Positions 1 to 9,454 of a DNA stretch of 64,000 nucleotides are shown here, one piece after another. The DNA is from Chloroflexota bacterium. GTDB taxonomy: Bacteria; Chloroflexota; Limnocylindria; Limnocylindrales; CSP1-4. A program made the translations under genes and the position numbers. Position 1 is the first letter of the stretch. The number at the start of each line of letters is the position of its first letter. A model generated the notes under the pieces. The model was not told the origin of the DNA and did no database searches. It was given only the letters and a program-made list of their open reading frames with translations. The stretch spans positions 1 through 64,000 of the forward strand of contig JADMIG010000005.1 in assembly GCA_015478725.1 (NCBI GenBank), in the 5' to 3' direction.

Positions 1-56
1 ATCAGGAAGGGTCGTGACAGGCCCCGATCAGGCCCGCCGGGCGCTGGAAGTTCGGC

Positions 57-305
57 CTAGCGGCCCTTCTTGTGGGCTCGGGCATCCGCCTCGAGATCAT
101 GGCGCCTGAGATGCGCCTGGATGTCCCGCTCGCGGGCCTGGGCGATCGGTCGGGAGAGGCCCATGTTCGGGAGCATCGAGTGTCCCTCGACGTCGTCCTC
201 GGTACCCTCGCGAGTCGTCGCGCCCTCGCGGGCCGTCGCGCTCTCGCGCGCCGTGATCCCTTCGCGCGGGCCCTTGCGGCTGCGCTTCACCTCGTCGGCT
301 GCCAT
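57..305 (-). CDS. small hypothetical protein with EDDVEGHS motif
   Basis: This encodes an 82-residue, very hydrophilic protein of unknown function. The N-terminal half is rich in Arg, Glu, Thr and Ala with three degenerate AREGAT-like repeats. The C-terminal half carries TEDDVEGHSM followed by a basic, probably helical tail (ARERDIQAHLRR) ending HKKGR. I chose the internal ATG at 303-305 because AGGAGA lies about 7 bases upstream; the frame stays open further upstream but that part looks like antisense noise. There is no signal peptide or membrane segment. I recognise no named family. The acidic-to-basic layout could suit binding to nucleic acid or to a larger partner, but that is a guess. 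Confidence 0.6.
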   Translation of the reverse strand: MAADEVKRSRKGPREGITARESATAREGATTREGTEDDVEGHSMLPNMGLSRPIAQARERDIQAHLRRHDLEADARAHKKGR

Positions 306-450
306 CGTCGGTCTCCTGTTCGGACATGCTCCCCGGCGTCGGCGATCCGGGCTGGGGCCATCTTCTGCCAGCGCGACTCGGCCGTCCAGTGACAGTCGAG
401 ACTCCGCCGGTGTCATCCATCTGACGCCCATCGTGGGCACGGCCCCCCGC

Positions 451-1062
451 TCAGGACCGCGGGATGGGTCGCATCGGGAAGACGCCCACGACGATCGGGG
501 TGACCGGATCGTGCGACAGCTCGAAGCCCACCTCTCCCGCAGCGAGGAGCTCACCGAGCATCCGCCCTTCGCGATCCGGCAGCCCGAGGTAGATGCACGA
601 TCCGTCCACGATCACCGCGGTCACGTCATCATCGCCTCCGTCGATCGCGAACCGACGGCGGATCTCGTGCATCGGCAGATATGCCCGGCTCTTGACGAAC
701 CGCCGCAGCTGTGCCGTGGTGCACGTGCTCTGATGGATCTGCTCCACGGATCCGGGCGCCGAGGTGTCGGCCGGTGGCACGTCTGCCGATGGCGCGGGGT
801 CGGTCGGCGGCGGTGGATCTGCTCGCGACACCGGATCCGGCAGCGGCTCCGGACCGCGCTCAGGTCCGGACGCCTTCGTCGACTCCGCCGCCGGGCGTTG
901 GACGGACGATCCGTCATCGAGCACCACCGCGGCGAGCGGCGGGCGGGCGACCACGGCAGCGGTCGGTGCGCCGCCGGTCTCGGACGGACGGGCCGCCTCG
1001 ACGCGATGCGACCGCGGGTGCGGGCGCGCTCGGTCCACATGGCGATGGGCGTGGCGACTCAT
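451..1062 (-). CDS. hypothetical protein, disordered N-terminus plus conserved-looking C-terminal domain
   Basis: The protein has about 203 residues. The first 110 or so are Pro/Ala/Arg-rich and probably disordered. The last 85 look folded: a helix with QLRRFVKSRAYLP, a strand segment DDDVTAVIVDGSCIYLGLP, and an end with FELSHDPVTPIVVGVFP. The start at 1062 has a GGAGCGGAG purine stretch upstream; an ATG at 1101 in the same frame would add 13 residues. No signal peptide or known catalytic motif is visible. It stands alone, reads leftward, and its family is not recognised. Confidence 0.6.
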   Translation of the reverse strand: MSRHAHRHVDRARPHPRSHRVEAARPSETGGAPTAAVVARPPLAAVVLDDGSSVQRPAAESTKASGPERGPEPLPDPVSRADPPPPTDPAPSADVPPADTSAPGSVEQIHQSTCTTAQLRRFVKSRAYLPMHEIRRRFAIDGGDDDVTAVIVDGSCIYLGLPDREGRMLGELLAAGEVGFELSHDPVTPIVVGVFPMRPIPRS

Positions 1063-1228
1063 CGGATCGCTCCGCTCCACGCAGGTCGGGCGTTGCGCCA
1101 TGGTACTGATCGCTGCGACGCAGCTGCATCGCGGATGGGCTCGGTCATGTCGTCAGCGCTGCTGGTCCATCCTCTGGGCGGGCGGGACCGTCCGAGGATG
1201 ATACCCCGCCGCAACCACCGGGTCCGGA

Positions 1229-2446
1229 CTACCGTCCGTCGACGACGCGCAGAGCCCGATCGGCTTCGTTGAGCACGTCCGGGCCTTCCTCACCGCAGAC
1301 CACGATATCTTCGAGCCGCATGCCCCACCGACCGGGGTAGTAGATGCCGGGTTCGATGCTGAAGGCCATGCCCGGCCGCAGGGGCTCCGACGAGCCGGCG
1401 ACGATGTACGGGTCCTCGTGCGCTTCGAGACCGATGCCGTGACCCGTCCGATGGATGAATGCCGGGCCGTGACCGCCGGCCGCGATGATCGAGCGAGCCG
1501 CCGCATCGATGGCCTCGGGTGCGACTCCCGGCCGCACGGCAGCCGTGGCGGCCGCCTGGGCTCGACGGAGCAGGTCGTATGCCGCGACGAACTCCGGCGG
1601 CGGGCCCGCCGCGGCGTCGCCGCCGGCGACCCAGACGACGCGGGTGATGTCGCTTCCGTAGCCGCCGAGTGGCCCGCCGATGTCGAGGACCAGCGGCTCC
1701 CCGGTGTCGATCCGCCGGTCCGAGGCCGCGTGATGCGGGGAAGCCGAGTCGGGGCCCGCGGCGACGATCGCGAACTCGGCCGTGTCGTGTCCCTCGTCCA
1801 TGAGCCGGTCGCGGACCTCGCGGGCGACGTCCGCCTCTGTCCGGCCGACGAGGCGGCCGGCCGCGATCGCGCCGATGACCCGGTCTGCGGCATGAGCCGC
1901 GAGGCGGAGCAGCGCGATCTCGTCGGCGTCCTTGACGATCCGAAGGGGGGCCGTGACGGTCGATCCGCGAACGAAGCGCGAGCCTGGCAGCATCGCCTGG
2001 AGGCGGAGCACGTGGCTCGCCCAGAGCGTGTCCGTGACCGCCACGATGGGCGACGGGAGCGACATCCGGCCGCCCGATGGCACGCCGACGGCTCCTCGCC
2101 CGGCCGTGGCGCGCACGAGATCCGCGACGATCGCATGCGGATCCTCGCTCTCCTCCCAGGTCCGGATGGACACGAGACCTACCGGCGCCGCCGCCGACCG
2201 GGCGGCCGGATCCGCCTCGAGGCGAGGGGCCACGAGCGTCGGCACCGTCCCGGCGTCGGCAGTGACGACGAGCATCGTCAGGCGCTCGAGCGGGATCGCG
2301 TCGTAGCCGGCGAGGTAGCGCAGGTCCGGCCCGACGCCGACGAGCAGGGCGGCGAGACGCTGCTCCGCGAGGAGTCGGCGGGCGGCGGCGAGCCGCTCCG
2401 CGTACCTGGAGGCTGGGATCGTCGGGCGCTCGGCGAGCGCGGTCAT
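1229..2446 (-). CDS. M24 family Xaa-Pro aminopeptidase-like metallopeptidase
   Basis: This 405-residue protein has the two-domain layout of prolidase/aminopeptidase P: a creatinase-type N-terminal domain (about 1-165) and a pita-bread catalytic domain (about 170-400). The dinuclear-metal ligands are visible: Asp in LVLDIGG, Asp in GSDITR, His336 in HRTGHGIGLEAHE, Glu365 in SIEPGIYY and Glu379 in RLEDIV. It should cleave X-Pro bonds or dipeptides in the cytoplasm; the exact substrate cannot be read from the sequence. Its start overlaps the stop of the receiver-like gene by four bases (ATGA), so it is the last gene of the Kor/CBS operon. Confidence 0.9.
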   Translation of the reverse strand: MTALAERPTIPASRYAERLAAARRLLAEQRLAALLVGVGPDLRYLAGYDAIPLERLTMLVVTADAGTVPTLVAPRLEADPAARSAAAPVGLVSIRTWEESEDPHAIVADLVRATAGRGAVGVPSGGRMSLPSPIVAVTDTLWASHVLRLQAMLPGSRFVRGSTVTAPLRIVKDADEIALLRLAAHAADRVIGAIAAGRLVGRTEADVAREVRDRLMDEGHDTAEFAIVAAGPDSASPHHAASDRRIDTGEPLVLDIGGPLGGYGSDITRVVWVAGGDAAAGPPPEFVAAYDLLRRAQAAATAAVRPGVAPEAIDAAARSIIAAGGHGPAFIHRTGHGIGLEAHEDPYIVAGSSEPLRPGMAFSIEPGIYYPGRWGMRLEDIVVCGEEGPDVLNEADRALRVVDGR

Positions 2447-2832
2447 CGGGAGCCGACCGGAGTTCCCGGCGCACGATCGGCGAGCCAGGCGGCGATCGTC
2501 GCGGGACCGTGGTCCGCGAGCCGGCGATAGGCGAGGACGCGTCCCGCGCCGGCCGCGAGCGCGCGCCGTCGGAGCGCAAGGTCGTCATGCTGTCCCACAG
2601 CGAGGACGCTGGCCCCGATCGCGACCGCCGCGGCCACCGCCTCGACGCCGTCGTATGCCCGGGCGGTGAGATCCACGATGGCGGCGGCATCCTCGTCGAC
2701 CCGCAGGGCCACCTCAAGCGCGTTCAGCGTCCGGACGGCGACCGGTTCGCCACCGGCGGTCCGGATCGCCGCGACGAGGCGGGTCGACCAGATGAGGTCG
2801 TCGGCGAGGACGACGACCCGCCGTTCCGTCAC
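2443..2832 (-). CDS. receiver-like (CheY-fold) hypothetical protein
   Basis: The protein has 129 residues starting at GTG 2830-2832, one base after the TGA of the upstream CBS gene, which points to translational coupling. The pattern of beta strands (RRVVVLADDL, AAIVDLTAR, ASVLAVGQ, RVLAYRRL) alternating with helices resembles a response-regulator receiver domain. The acidic pair after strand 1 (ADDL) and an Asp at the end of strand 3 (IVDLT) are present, but the conserved Lys region is replaced by AYRR. It has no output domain. It may be a degenerate receiver acting by protein contact. The fold is inferred from pattern only. Confidence 0.65.
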   Translation of the reverse strand: MTERRVVVLADDLIWSTRLVAAIRTAGGEPVAVRTLNALEVALRVDEDAAAIVDLTARAYDGVEAVAAAVAIGASVLAVGQHDDLALRRRALAAGAGRVLAYRRLADHGPATIAAWLADRAPGTPVGSR

Positions 2833-2833
2833 C

Positions 2834-3319
2834 TCAGCCGACGATCTCGGCGATGCGGTGGAAGACGTCCCTCGCGGTGACGATCCCGGTCGGGCGGCCG
2901 AGCTCGACGAGGGGGATGTGCCGGAAGCCGCCGACCGCCATCTTGTTGATGGCGACGGCGACGGTGTCGTCCCTGCGGAGGACGACCGGGTCACGGGTCA
3001 TGACGTCGCCGACGGTGAGCCCGGCGAGCCTGCGGCCGGCGAGCTTGAGGAGTGCGTCGCGTTCGGTGAAGATGCCGACGAGCCGGCCGCGGTCCACGAC
3101 GAGCAGCGCGTCCACCGCCTCGTCCCGCATGGACTCGAGCGCCTCGCTCATCGGGGTATCCCGGGCGACCATGAGCGGGGCCTGGGACGCGAGCCCGGAG
3201 AGCCGCGCATCGAACCGGGTGTGGGGTGCGAGGCGGTCGGACCCCGTGAGCGGTGTGCCGCACCGGTCGCACTCATCCTCGCCGGCGATGTTGTCGAAGC
3301 CGCAGGCGGGACAGATCAT
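2834..3319 (-). CDS. zinc-ribbon plus CBS-pair protein
   Basis: This 161-residue protein begins with a CPxC...CDRC zinc ribbon (residues 3-21) followed by two CBS motifs: about 45-95 with LLVVDRGRLVGIFTERD, and 100-155 with HIPLVELGRPTGIVTARDVF. CBS pairs bind adenosine nucleotides and often act as energy sensors. Its ATG overlaps the KorB stop by four bases, so it is co-translated with the oxidoreductase. This points to a regulator or accessory of KorAB, but that role is inferred from position, not shown by motif. Confidence 0.85.
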   Translation of the reverse strand: MICPACGFDNIAGEDECDRCGTPLTGSDRLAPHTRFDARLSGLASQAPLMVARDTPMSEALESMRDEAVDALLVVDRGRLVGIFTERDALLKLAGRRLAGLTVGDVMTRDPVVLRRDDTVAVAINKMAVGGFRHIPLVELGRPTGIVTARDVFHRIAEIVG

Positions 3320-4422
3320 GGTCGGTCGTCCGGTTCGACCGTCCAGGTCTCGCCGCCGTTGAGGAGCTTCTCGAGATCGCCCTCGCCGCGTTGCTCGACG
3401 GCGGCCGCGAGCTGGGCGCTGAGGAGCTCGTCGTGGGTCGGGCGTTCGACGTCCCGGATGACGCCGACGGGGACCGGGAAGTCCGGGAAGAACATCCGGC
3501 TGAGCATGAACGCGAGGTAGGGGTCCTCGGCGTGCTCATCGTGGACGAGGATGTCGTCCTCCGCGACCCCGTCGACACCGAGCTGGACGACCTCGGGGTG
3601 GAGGCCGCGGAGCCGGATCCCGCGATCGCGGTCCTTGCCGAAGAGCATCGGGCGGCCGTGCTCGAGGACGAGCATCCGATCGTCGCGGACCTCCCGGTCG
3701 GTGAACGATCGCCAGGCCCCGTCGTTGAAGATGTTGCAGTTCTGGAGGACCTCCGTGAACGCCGAGCCGCGATGCCGGCCGGCCCGCTCGAGCGTCTGTT
3801 GAAGATGCTCGGTATGCGTATCGACCGAGCGGGCGACGAACGTGGCCTCCGCGGCGAGGGCGACCGAGAGCGGCATGATCGGGTGATCGATCGTCCCGTC
3901 CGGCGTCGACTTCGTCCGCTTGCCGAGCTCGGAGGTGGGGCTCGCCTGGCCTTTGGTCAGGCCGTAGATCCGGTTGTTGAACATGACGAGCTTGATGTCG
4001 ACGTTGCGGCGCATGGAGTGCAGGACGTGATTGCCGCCGATCGAGAGCGCGTCGCCGTCGCCGGTGATGACCCAGACCATGAGGTCCGGGCGGGCGGCCT
4101 TGAGGCCGGTCGCAAGCGTCGGCGCTCGACCATGGATCGAATGGAAGCCGTACGTGTTCATGTAGTACGGGAGGCGGCCGGAGCAGCCGATCCCGCTGAT
4201 GAAGACGATGTTCTCCTTCGGATACCCGAAGTCCGGCATGACCTTCTGGGTCTGGGCGAGGATCGAGTAGTCGCCGCAGCCGGGGCACCAGCGGACCTCC
4301 TGGTCCGACACGAAGTCCTTGCGGGTGAGCTGGGTGAGGACCGCCTGGTTCGCCGGGCTGAGCGCCGGCGGCTCGAGGGGGGTCGGCGCGGTCGGCGGTG
4401 TGGCGATGGCTCGATCGGTCAT
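3316..4422 (-). CDS. korB: 2-oxoacid:ferredoxin oxidoreductase, beta (TPP) subunit
   Basis: KorB (368 residues) carries thiamine pyrophosphate and one Fe-S cluster and pairs with the alpha subunit encoded just upstream to decarboxylate a 2-oxoacid, passing electrons to ferredoxin. The [10 protein letters not shown] motif lies near residue 47 and the TPP/Mg motif [12 protein letters not shown] near 120. Length and the two-subunit layout fit the 2-oxoglutarate type; pyruvate or another 2-oxoacid cannot be excluded. It overlaps KorA and the following CBS gene by four bases each. The reaction is central to the TCA cycle (oxidative or reductive) and supplies low-potential electrons. Confidence 0.93.
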   Translation of the reverse strand: MTDRAIATPPTAPTPLEPPALSPANQAVLTQLTRKDFVSDQEVRWCPGCGDYSILAQTQKVMPDFGYPKENIVFISGIGCSGRLPYYMNTYGFHSIHGRAPTLATGLKAARPDLMVWVITGDGDALSIGGNHVLHSMRRNVDIKLVMFNNRIYGLTKGQASPTSELGKRTKSTPDGTIDHPIMPLSVALAAEATFVARSVDTHTEHLQQTLERAGRHRGSAFTEVLQNCNIFNDGAWRSFTDREVRDDRMLVLEHGRPMLFGKDRDRGIRLRGLHPEVVQLGVDGVAEDDILVHDEHAEDPYLAFMLSRMFFPDFPVPVGVIRDVERPTHDELLSAQLAAAVEQRGEGDLEKLLNGGETWTVEPDDRP

Positions 4423-6278
4423 GAGACGGTCTTCCCTTCGAGGGCGGCTTCGGCGGCTTCGACGATCTCGGTGATCCGGAACGGCTTGCCGCGGACCCGG
4501 TCGTAGCTGATCGCGTCGACGAGGTAGCGACCCCGGACCAGCAGCGCGAGCTGGCCGAGATTGATCTCCGGGATGAGGACCCGGCGGTAATTCGACAGGA
4601 TCGTCCCGAGGTTCCGCGGGAACGGATTGAGATGGCGGAGGTGGGCGTGGGCGACGCTCTGGCCAGTGGCCTGGAGTCGTTCGGCGGCGCTCCGGATGGA
4701 GCCGTACGTCGAGCCCCAGCCGAGGATGAGGAGGTCGCCGCGCTGCGGACCGAAGACGGTGAGCTCCGGGATGTCGTTCGCGATGCCGGCGATCTTGGCC
4801 TGGCGGAGGAGCTGCATCCGATGGTGGTTGTCCGGGTCATAGCTCACGTTCCCGGTGACATCCGCCTTCTCGAGACCGCCGATCCGATGCTCGAGGCCGG
4901 GCGTCCCGGGCACCGCCCACGGACGGGCGAGGGTCTTCGGGTCGCGATCGTACGGGTGGAAGCCCGCGCGTTCCGTCCGGTTCTCGACGCCGATCTCGGG
5001 CAGGCTCGCGACCGACGGGATGAGCCACGGCTCGGCTCCCGTGGCGAGGAACGCATCCGAGAGGTAGATGACCGGGGTCATGTACGTGAGGGCGATCCGG
5101 ACGGCCTCGAACGCCATGTCGAAGCAGTCGCCCGGCGTCGCCGGGGCGACGACCGCGACCGGCGAGTCGCTGTTCCGTCCGAAGAGGACCTGCAGGAGAT
5201 CCGCCTGCTCGTTCTTCGTGGGCATCCCGGTGGACGGGCCGGCCCGCTGCACGTCGATGACCACGAGCGGCAGCTCGACCATCACCGCGAGGCCGATCGC
5301 TTCGCTCTTGAGCGCGATCCCCGGCCCGGACGTGCCGGTCATCCCGAGGGCACCGCCGTAGCTCGCGCCGATCGCCGAGCCGATCGCGGCGATCTCGTCC
5401 TCCGCCTGGAACGTCTTGACCCCGAAGTGCTTGTAGCCGGATAGCAGGTGGAGGATGTCGGAGGCCGGCGTGATCGGGTACGAGCCGTAGAAGATCGGGC
5501 GTCCGGACTTCCGGCTGGCCGCGACGAACCCGAGCGCCGTCGCCTCGTTGCCGGTGATGTTCCGGTACCGGCCGGGCGGTAGATGGGCCGGCGCGACCCG
5601 GTAGTGCGTATGGAACATCTCGGTCGTCTCGCCGAAGGCGTAGCCGGCCTTGAGCGCCCGGGCGTTCGCCTCCGCGATGACCGGGCGGGCCTTGAACCGA
5701 TCCTCGATCCAGCGGAGCGTCGGATCCATGCTCCGCTCGTAGAGCCAGAACATGAGGCCGAGGGCGAAGAAGTTCTTCGTCAGGTCGATCTGCTTGTTCG
5801 ACATCTCGAGACCGTCAAGCGAGCGCGCGTTGAGGCTCGAGATGGGGATGGGGAAGACCGTGTACTGGCTGAGCGTCCCATCGTGAAGGGGGTTCTCGGC
5901 ATAGCCGACCTTGTGAAGGTTCGTCGGCGTGAAGGCGTCCTCGTTGACGATGAGCGCGCCTCCAGCCGGCAGGTCGCCGATGTTCGCCTTGAGGGCCGCC
6001 GGGTTCATCGCGACGAGGACGTCCGGCTGATCGCCCGGGGTGTGGATGTCCGTGCTGCTGAAGCTCAGCTGGAAGCCGGAGACACCGGGCAGCGAGCCAG
6101 CTGGCGCCCGGATCTCTGCCGGGAAGTCCGGGAGGGTGCTGATGTCATTGCCGAAGACGGCGGCGGTCCGGGTGAACTGCGTGCCGGTGAGCTGCATCCC
6201 GTCGCCGGAGTCGCCGGCGAACCGGATCGTGACGCGTTCGAGCTCCTGCGTCGGAAGATGACGCTCGGCGATGGTCAC
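4419..6278 (-). CDS. korA: 2-oxoacid:ferredoxin oxidoreductase, fused gamma-alpha subunit
   Basis: This 619-residue subunit joins the gamma domain (about 15-190, beginning [13 protein letters not shown]) to the alpha pyrimidine-binding domain (about 215-610). The marker [11 protein letters not shown] is present, with the [17 protein letters not shown] stretch after it. There is no delta ferredoxin domain and no CoA-domain insertion, as in two-subunit archaeal and bacterial KorAB. It starts within the last four bases of the upstream CBS gene and ends overlapping korB. Together the proteins convert 2-oxoglutarate (most likely) plus CoA to the acyl-CoA, CO2 and reduced ferredoxin in the cytoplasm. 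Confidence 0.93.
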   Translation of the reverse strand: MTIAERHLPTQELERVTIRFAGDSGDGMQLTGTQFTRTAAVFGNDISTLPDFPAEIRAPAGSLPGVSGFQLSFSSTDIHTPGDQPDVLVAMNPAALKANIGDLPAGGALIVNEDAFTPTNLHKVGYAENPLHDGTLSQYTVFPIPISSLNARSLDGLEMSNKQIDLTKNFFALGLMFWLYERSMDPTLRWIEDRFKARPVIAEANARALKAGYAFGETTEMFHTHYRVAPAHLPPGRYRNITGNEATALGFVAASRKSGRPIFYGSYPITPASDILHLLSGYKHFGVKTFQAEDEIAAIGSAIGASYGGALGMTGTSGPGIALKSEAIGLAVMVELPLVVIDVQRAGPSTGMPTKNEQADLLQVLFGRNSDSPVAVVAPATPGDCFDMAFEAVRIALTYMTPVIYLSDAFLATGAEPWLIPSVASLPEIGVENRTERAGFHPYDRDPKTLARPWAVPGTPGLEHRIGGLEKADVTGNVSYDPDNHHRMQLLRQAKIAGIANDIPELTVFGPQRGDLLILGWGSTYGSIRSAAERLQATGQSVAHAHLRHLNPFPRNLGTILSNYRRVLIPEINLGQLALLVRGRYLVDAISYDRVRGKPFRITEIVEAAEAALEGKTVS

Positions 6279-6778
6279 GCTCCCTCCGACTCCTTCATCT
6301 GCTGGTGCGGGCGGGGCGGAAGGTTGAGGACCTCCTCCGGGAACGCCTCCGCGAGATAGCGCAGGACGTCCTGCGGCCGGACGATCCCCTGGAGGGTGCC
6401 GGTCGCGTCGACGATCGGCACGTTCCGGTAGCGACCCGTCTCCATGAGCGCGACGGCGGCGGCGATGGGGTCGTCGAGCCGGAGCGTGTGCGGCTCCGCG
6501 TTCATGAGCGCCTCGACGGGCCGATCAAGCTCCTCATCCGTACCGACGAGCTGGGCGACGATGTCGCGCTCGGTGAGCACGCCGAGCAGCCGCCCCTTCG
6601 CGTCCGCGACGACGACGCTGTCTCCGGTCCCCGTCCCCTGGATCGCGAGGAGGCACGTCGCGAGGCTCGTCCCGGGCGCGACACGGACGGGATCACGGCG
6701 CCGGAGGACCTTGATCGGCTCGTCGAGGAGCGTGGGGACCCGCTCGGCGACAGGGCGCACTCGTGTTACATCGCTCAC
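6275..6778 (-). CDS. CBS-pair protein heading the kor operon
   Basis: The protein has 167 residues with two CBS motifs: the first around 40-90 ([20 protein letters not shown]) and the second around 100-155 ([19 protein letters not shown]). It has no catalytic partner domain, so it is a stand-alone nucleotide-sensing candidate. The start GTG at 6776-6778 has no Shine-Dalgarno but sits seven bases after a TACACT -10 box, so the operon is probably leaderless. It overlaps korA by four bases. Together with the zinc-ribbon CBS protein downstream it brackets korAB, which suggests adenylate-linked control of the enzyme. Confidence 0.85.
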   Translation of the reverse strand: MSDVTRVRPVAERVPTLLDEPIKVLRRRDPVRVAPGTSLATCLLAIQGTGTGDSVVVADAKGRLLGVLTERDIVAQLVGTDEELDRPVEALMNAEPHTLRLDDPIAAAVALMETGRYRNVPIVDATGTLQGIVRPQDVLRYLAEAFPEEVLNLPPRPHQQMKESEGA

Positions 6779-6785
6779 GTCGCGA

Positions 6786-6791
6786 AGTGTA
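6786..6791 (-). promoter_or_regulatory. -10 box of leaderless kor operon
   Basis: TACACT on the minus strand, seven bases before the GTG of the CBS gene; no ribosome-binding site lies between. Confidence 0.5.
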
Positions 6792-7133
6792 GGACCGCAT
6801 CGGAAAACCGACCAGCCGCTGGAGGGGCGGTTGGCGTGGCGTGGCGCCGCCCGTCCTCCGGAGCGGCGGCGGCCGCGCCGGCGTTTTCCCCGCAGATCGA
6901 CTCCTGCGGACCGTTAGTGAGCCCGCGGCCTCGGATTCGATCAAGACGCCGCGCAGACTCGCAGTCCACGCACGAATCGGCGGGGCGGCTGATCGATCTC
7001 GCCGTTCCGAGCGCGACTCCCGTCGGTAAGCGCCTGGAGCAGTCGATCAGCGATGAAATCGGCCCGACGACCTCGCGGCCGCAAGCGGTCGGGGCAGGCC
7101 GGACTGCGAACCCCTGGTGTCGGGCGAGCCGAG
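6792..7133. other. intergenic region between divergent transcripts
   Basis: Nothing coding is seen between the kor operon promoter and the tandem repeat before the EamA gene. Reading frames that cross it lack start signals and have the composition of GC-rich noise. Confidence 0.5.
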
Positions 7134-7193
7134 TACGTCGGGCGTCAAGAGCGTCCGGTCCGATACGTCGGGCGTCGAGAGCGTCCGGTCCGA
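7134..7193 (+). repeat. 30-bp tandem repeat (two copies) carrying promoter-like elements
   Basis: Two head-to-tail 30-bp units (7134-7163 and 7164-7193) differ at one base (caaga versus cgaga). Each begins TACGTC; a third partial unit begins TACGAT, which is the -10 box used by the next gene. The repeat looks like local duplication of a promoter segment. Confidence 0.75.
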
Positions 7194-7199
7194 TACGAT
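7194..7199 (+). promoter_or_regulatory. -10 box of the EamA gene
   Basis: TACGAT, nine bases before the ATG at 7209; no Shine-Dalgarno between them, so the transcript is probably leaderless. Confidence 0.5.
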
Positions 7200-7208
7200 C
7201 GGGCGACC

Positions 7209-8174
7209 ATGGATCGTCGTCGCGCCGTCGGGGTGCTCATCGTCGTCGTCTCCGCCTGCGGATTCGGCTCGGGAGCGCTGTTCGCCAAGCCGGCCTACGA
7301 CGCGGGCATCGACTGGCTGACGCTCCTCGCCTGGCGCTTCGCGATCGGGGCGACCCTCGCCTGGCTGTGGCTCCTGATCTCGCCGGCGCGGCGGGCCGGC
7401 CTCCGCGCGATCTCGCGCCGCCAGGTGGCCGGTGCGCTCGCCCTCGGCGCCCTCTACACGGGGAACGCGTCGACCTACTACGCCGCGCTCGAGACGGTCT
7501 CTGCGTCGCTTGCAGCCCTCATCGTCTACATCTACCCCGTGCTCGTGGCGGTGCTGACGCTGCGCATCGGGCAGCCCCTCGAGGGTCGTCGCGCATGGGC
7601 CGCCCTCGGCGTCGCGACGCTCGGGGCGGTGCTGGCGATCGGCGGCATCGACACCACGCATACGCCACCCCTGAGTGGACTCCTCCTCGCGGTCGCCTCG
7701 CCGCTCATCTACGCCTGCTGGATCGTCCTGTCGGCGCGTCTCGGCGGCGAGCGGCGGGATCGGGCGGGCCACGAGGACGAAGCGGGAGCCGCTGCTGCCG
7801 TAGCGAGCGCGCTCATGATGACGGCGAGCGCGACGATCTTCTGGGTCGTCGGACTCGCGGCGGACCGGCCGCTCGCCCCGACCTCCATCCCGGCAGCTGC
7901 GTGGGCGCCGCTCCTCGGCCTCGGCATCGCCTCGACGTTCGTCGCGATCCAGCTGTTCTACGCCGGCGCCCGGCGGATCGGCGCCGCCCAGGCGGCCCTC
8001 ATCAGCACGGTCGAACCGGTCTACACGATCACCCTTGCGGCGCTCCTCCTCGGCGAGTTCCTCACCCCGATCCAGCTGGCCGGCGGGGCACTCATCCTCG
8101 GAGCGGTCCTGCTCGCCCAGACGTCCGGACGGGCGCGGACCGCGGCGCCGGAGCTCCGGCTCGCCGACGAGTGA
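7209..8174 (+). CDS. EamA/DMT-family transporter
   Basis: This 321-residue inner-membrane protein has about ten hydrophobic segments in two five-helix halves, as in the drug/metabolite transporter superfamily. The first half includes GSGALFAKPAYDAGIDWL and the second ends with the EPVYTITLAALLLGE signature. It probably exports or imports a small metabolite; the substrate is unknown. I chose the ATG at 7209 because the first helix follows directly and the upstream in-frame part consists of the translated tandem repeat. It converges on hmgA downstream. Confidence 0.88.
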   Translation: MDRRRAVGVLIVVVSACGFGSGALFAKPAYDAGIDWLTLLAWRFAIGATLAWLWLLISPARRAGLRAISRRQVAGALALGALYTGNASTYYAALETVSASLAALIVYIYPVLVAVLTLRIGQPLEGRRAWAALGVATLGAVLAIGGIDTTHTPPLSGLLLAVASPLIYACWIVLSARLGGERRDRAGHEDEAGAAAAVASALMMTASATIFWVVGLAADRPLAPTSIPAAAWAPLLGLGIASTFVAIQLFYAGARRIGAAQAALISTVEPVYTITLAALLLGEFLTPIQLAGGALILGAVLLAQTSGRARTAAPELRLADE

Positions 8175-8193
8175 CCATCCGAGCGCCGCGCGG

Positions 8194-9417
8194 TCAGTCC
8201 GGGAATGCCTCCGCGCCGCGGGAGGCGAGCTCGGAGGCCTCGCGACCGCCATCCTCCGGTGGCAGCCACGAATACGGGTAGGCTGGGTCGTCGAGCTCGG
8301 CCGCCTGGCGCGTGAGCCGCAGCGGGTGGAAGGTGTCCACCATGACCGCGAGCTCGTCCGTCCGTTCCTTGCCGATCGACGCCTCCGCGGTCCCGGGATG
8401 TGGGCCGTGAGGGATCCCCGCCGGATGAACGGTGAACGAGGCGATCTCGACGCCGCGCCGGCTCATAAAATTGCCGGCCACGTAATAGATGACCTCGTCG
8501 CTGTTGATGTTGCTGTGGTTGTACGGCGCGGGGATCGCGAGCGGGTGGTAGTCGAACTTCCGCGGCACGAACGAGCAGACGACGAAGTTCCGGCCCTGGA
8601 ATGTCTGGTGGACCGGCGGCGGCTGATGGACGCGGCCGGTGATCGGCTCGAAGTCGCCGATGTTGAAGATGTACGGCCAGAGATAACCGTCCCAGCCGAC
8701 GACGTCGAACGGGTGGTGGCGGTAGTGGTAGGCGGTGATTCGACCGCGGACCTTGACATCGACGACGAACTCGCCGGTCTCCGTCCGTGGCGGGACCGCC
8801 TCCGGGATCCGGATGTCGCGGGCCGAGTAGGGCGCGTGTTCGAGCAGCTGGCCGTACTCGTTCCGATAGCGCTTCGGCGACTCGAGCTCGGACGGGCATT
8901 CGAGCCACAGCATCCGCTGTTCGGAGCCGGCATCCGGGGCGAGCCGCCACGTCGTCCCGATCGGGATGACGATGTAGTCGCCCGGGCCGTAGCGGAGCGG
9001 CCCGAACACCGAGTCGAACAGCCCCTCCCCCTCGTGGACGAAGAGCATCTCGTCCGCCTCGCCGTTGCGGTAGAAGCGGTCCTCCGGCATCGACTCGTCC
9101 GGCCTGACGATGCCCATCACGACATCCGCGTTGAAGTACAGGGGGATCCGCCCGCCGATCGCGTCGCCGCCCGGTTGGACCGCGCCGGTCTTCGTCAATC
9201 GGTGGCGGTGGAGGCCGTCGACCGCCTCGTCGAGCCGCACCTCGCGGACCGCCTCGACCCGGTGCGTCCGCGTCGGCGGCGTCACGTGGTAGAGGAGGCT
9301 GCTCCGCCCGACGAAGCCCTCGACACCGAAGAGCTCCTCGGCGTAGAGGCTCCCGTCCGGAGCCCGGTGCTGCGTGTGGCGCTTGTGCGGCACGTTGCCG
9401 CGCGAGATGTAGAACAT
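8194..9417 (-). CDS. hmgA: homogentisate 1,2-dioxygenase
   Basis: HmgA (407 residues) opens the ring of homogentisate to maleylacetoacetate, using Fe(II) and O2. The start has a clear AAGGAGG site and the typical opening MFYISRGNVPHKRHTQ. The iron-site region is visible toward the C-terminus: NHSNINSDEVIYYVAGNF, then HPAGIPHGPHPG. The cupin fold and length fit the bacterial family. It is the last gene of a leftward HPPD-FAH-GNAT-HmgA cluster, 37 bases after the GNAT gene, consistent with tyrosine/phenylalanine breakdown in the cytoplasm. Confidence 0.92.
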   Translation of the reverse strand: MFYISRGNVPHKRHTQHRAPDGSLYAEELFGVEGFVGRSSLLYHVTPPTRTHRVEAVREVRLDEAVDGLHRHRLTKTGAVQPGGDAIGGRIPLYFNADVVMGIVRPDESMPEDRFYRNGEADEMLFVHEGEGLFDSVFGPLRYGPGDYIVIPIGTTWRLAPDAGSEQRMLWLECPSELESPKRYRNEYGQLLEHAPYSARDIRIPEAVPPRTETGEFVVDVKVRGRITAYHYRHHPFDVVGWDGYLWPYIFNIGDFEPITGRVHQPPPVHQTFQGRNFVVCSFVPRKFDYHPLAIPAPYNHSNINSDEVIYYVAGNFMSRRGVEIASFTVHPAGIPHGPHPGTAEASIGKERTDELAVMVDTFHPLRLTRQAAELDDPAYPYSWLPPEDGGREASELASRGAEAFPD

Positions 9418-9454
9418 CGGGCGAGCCTCCTTGGCGGACGAGTCTAGTCCGGCG

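Noticed and set aside
3253-4506. 417-residue plus-strand frame opposite korB
   Set aside because: Low-complexity charged sequence without motifs; korB on the other strand is clear.
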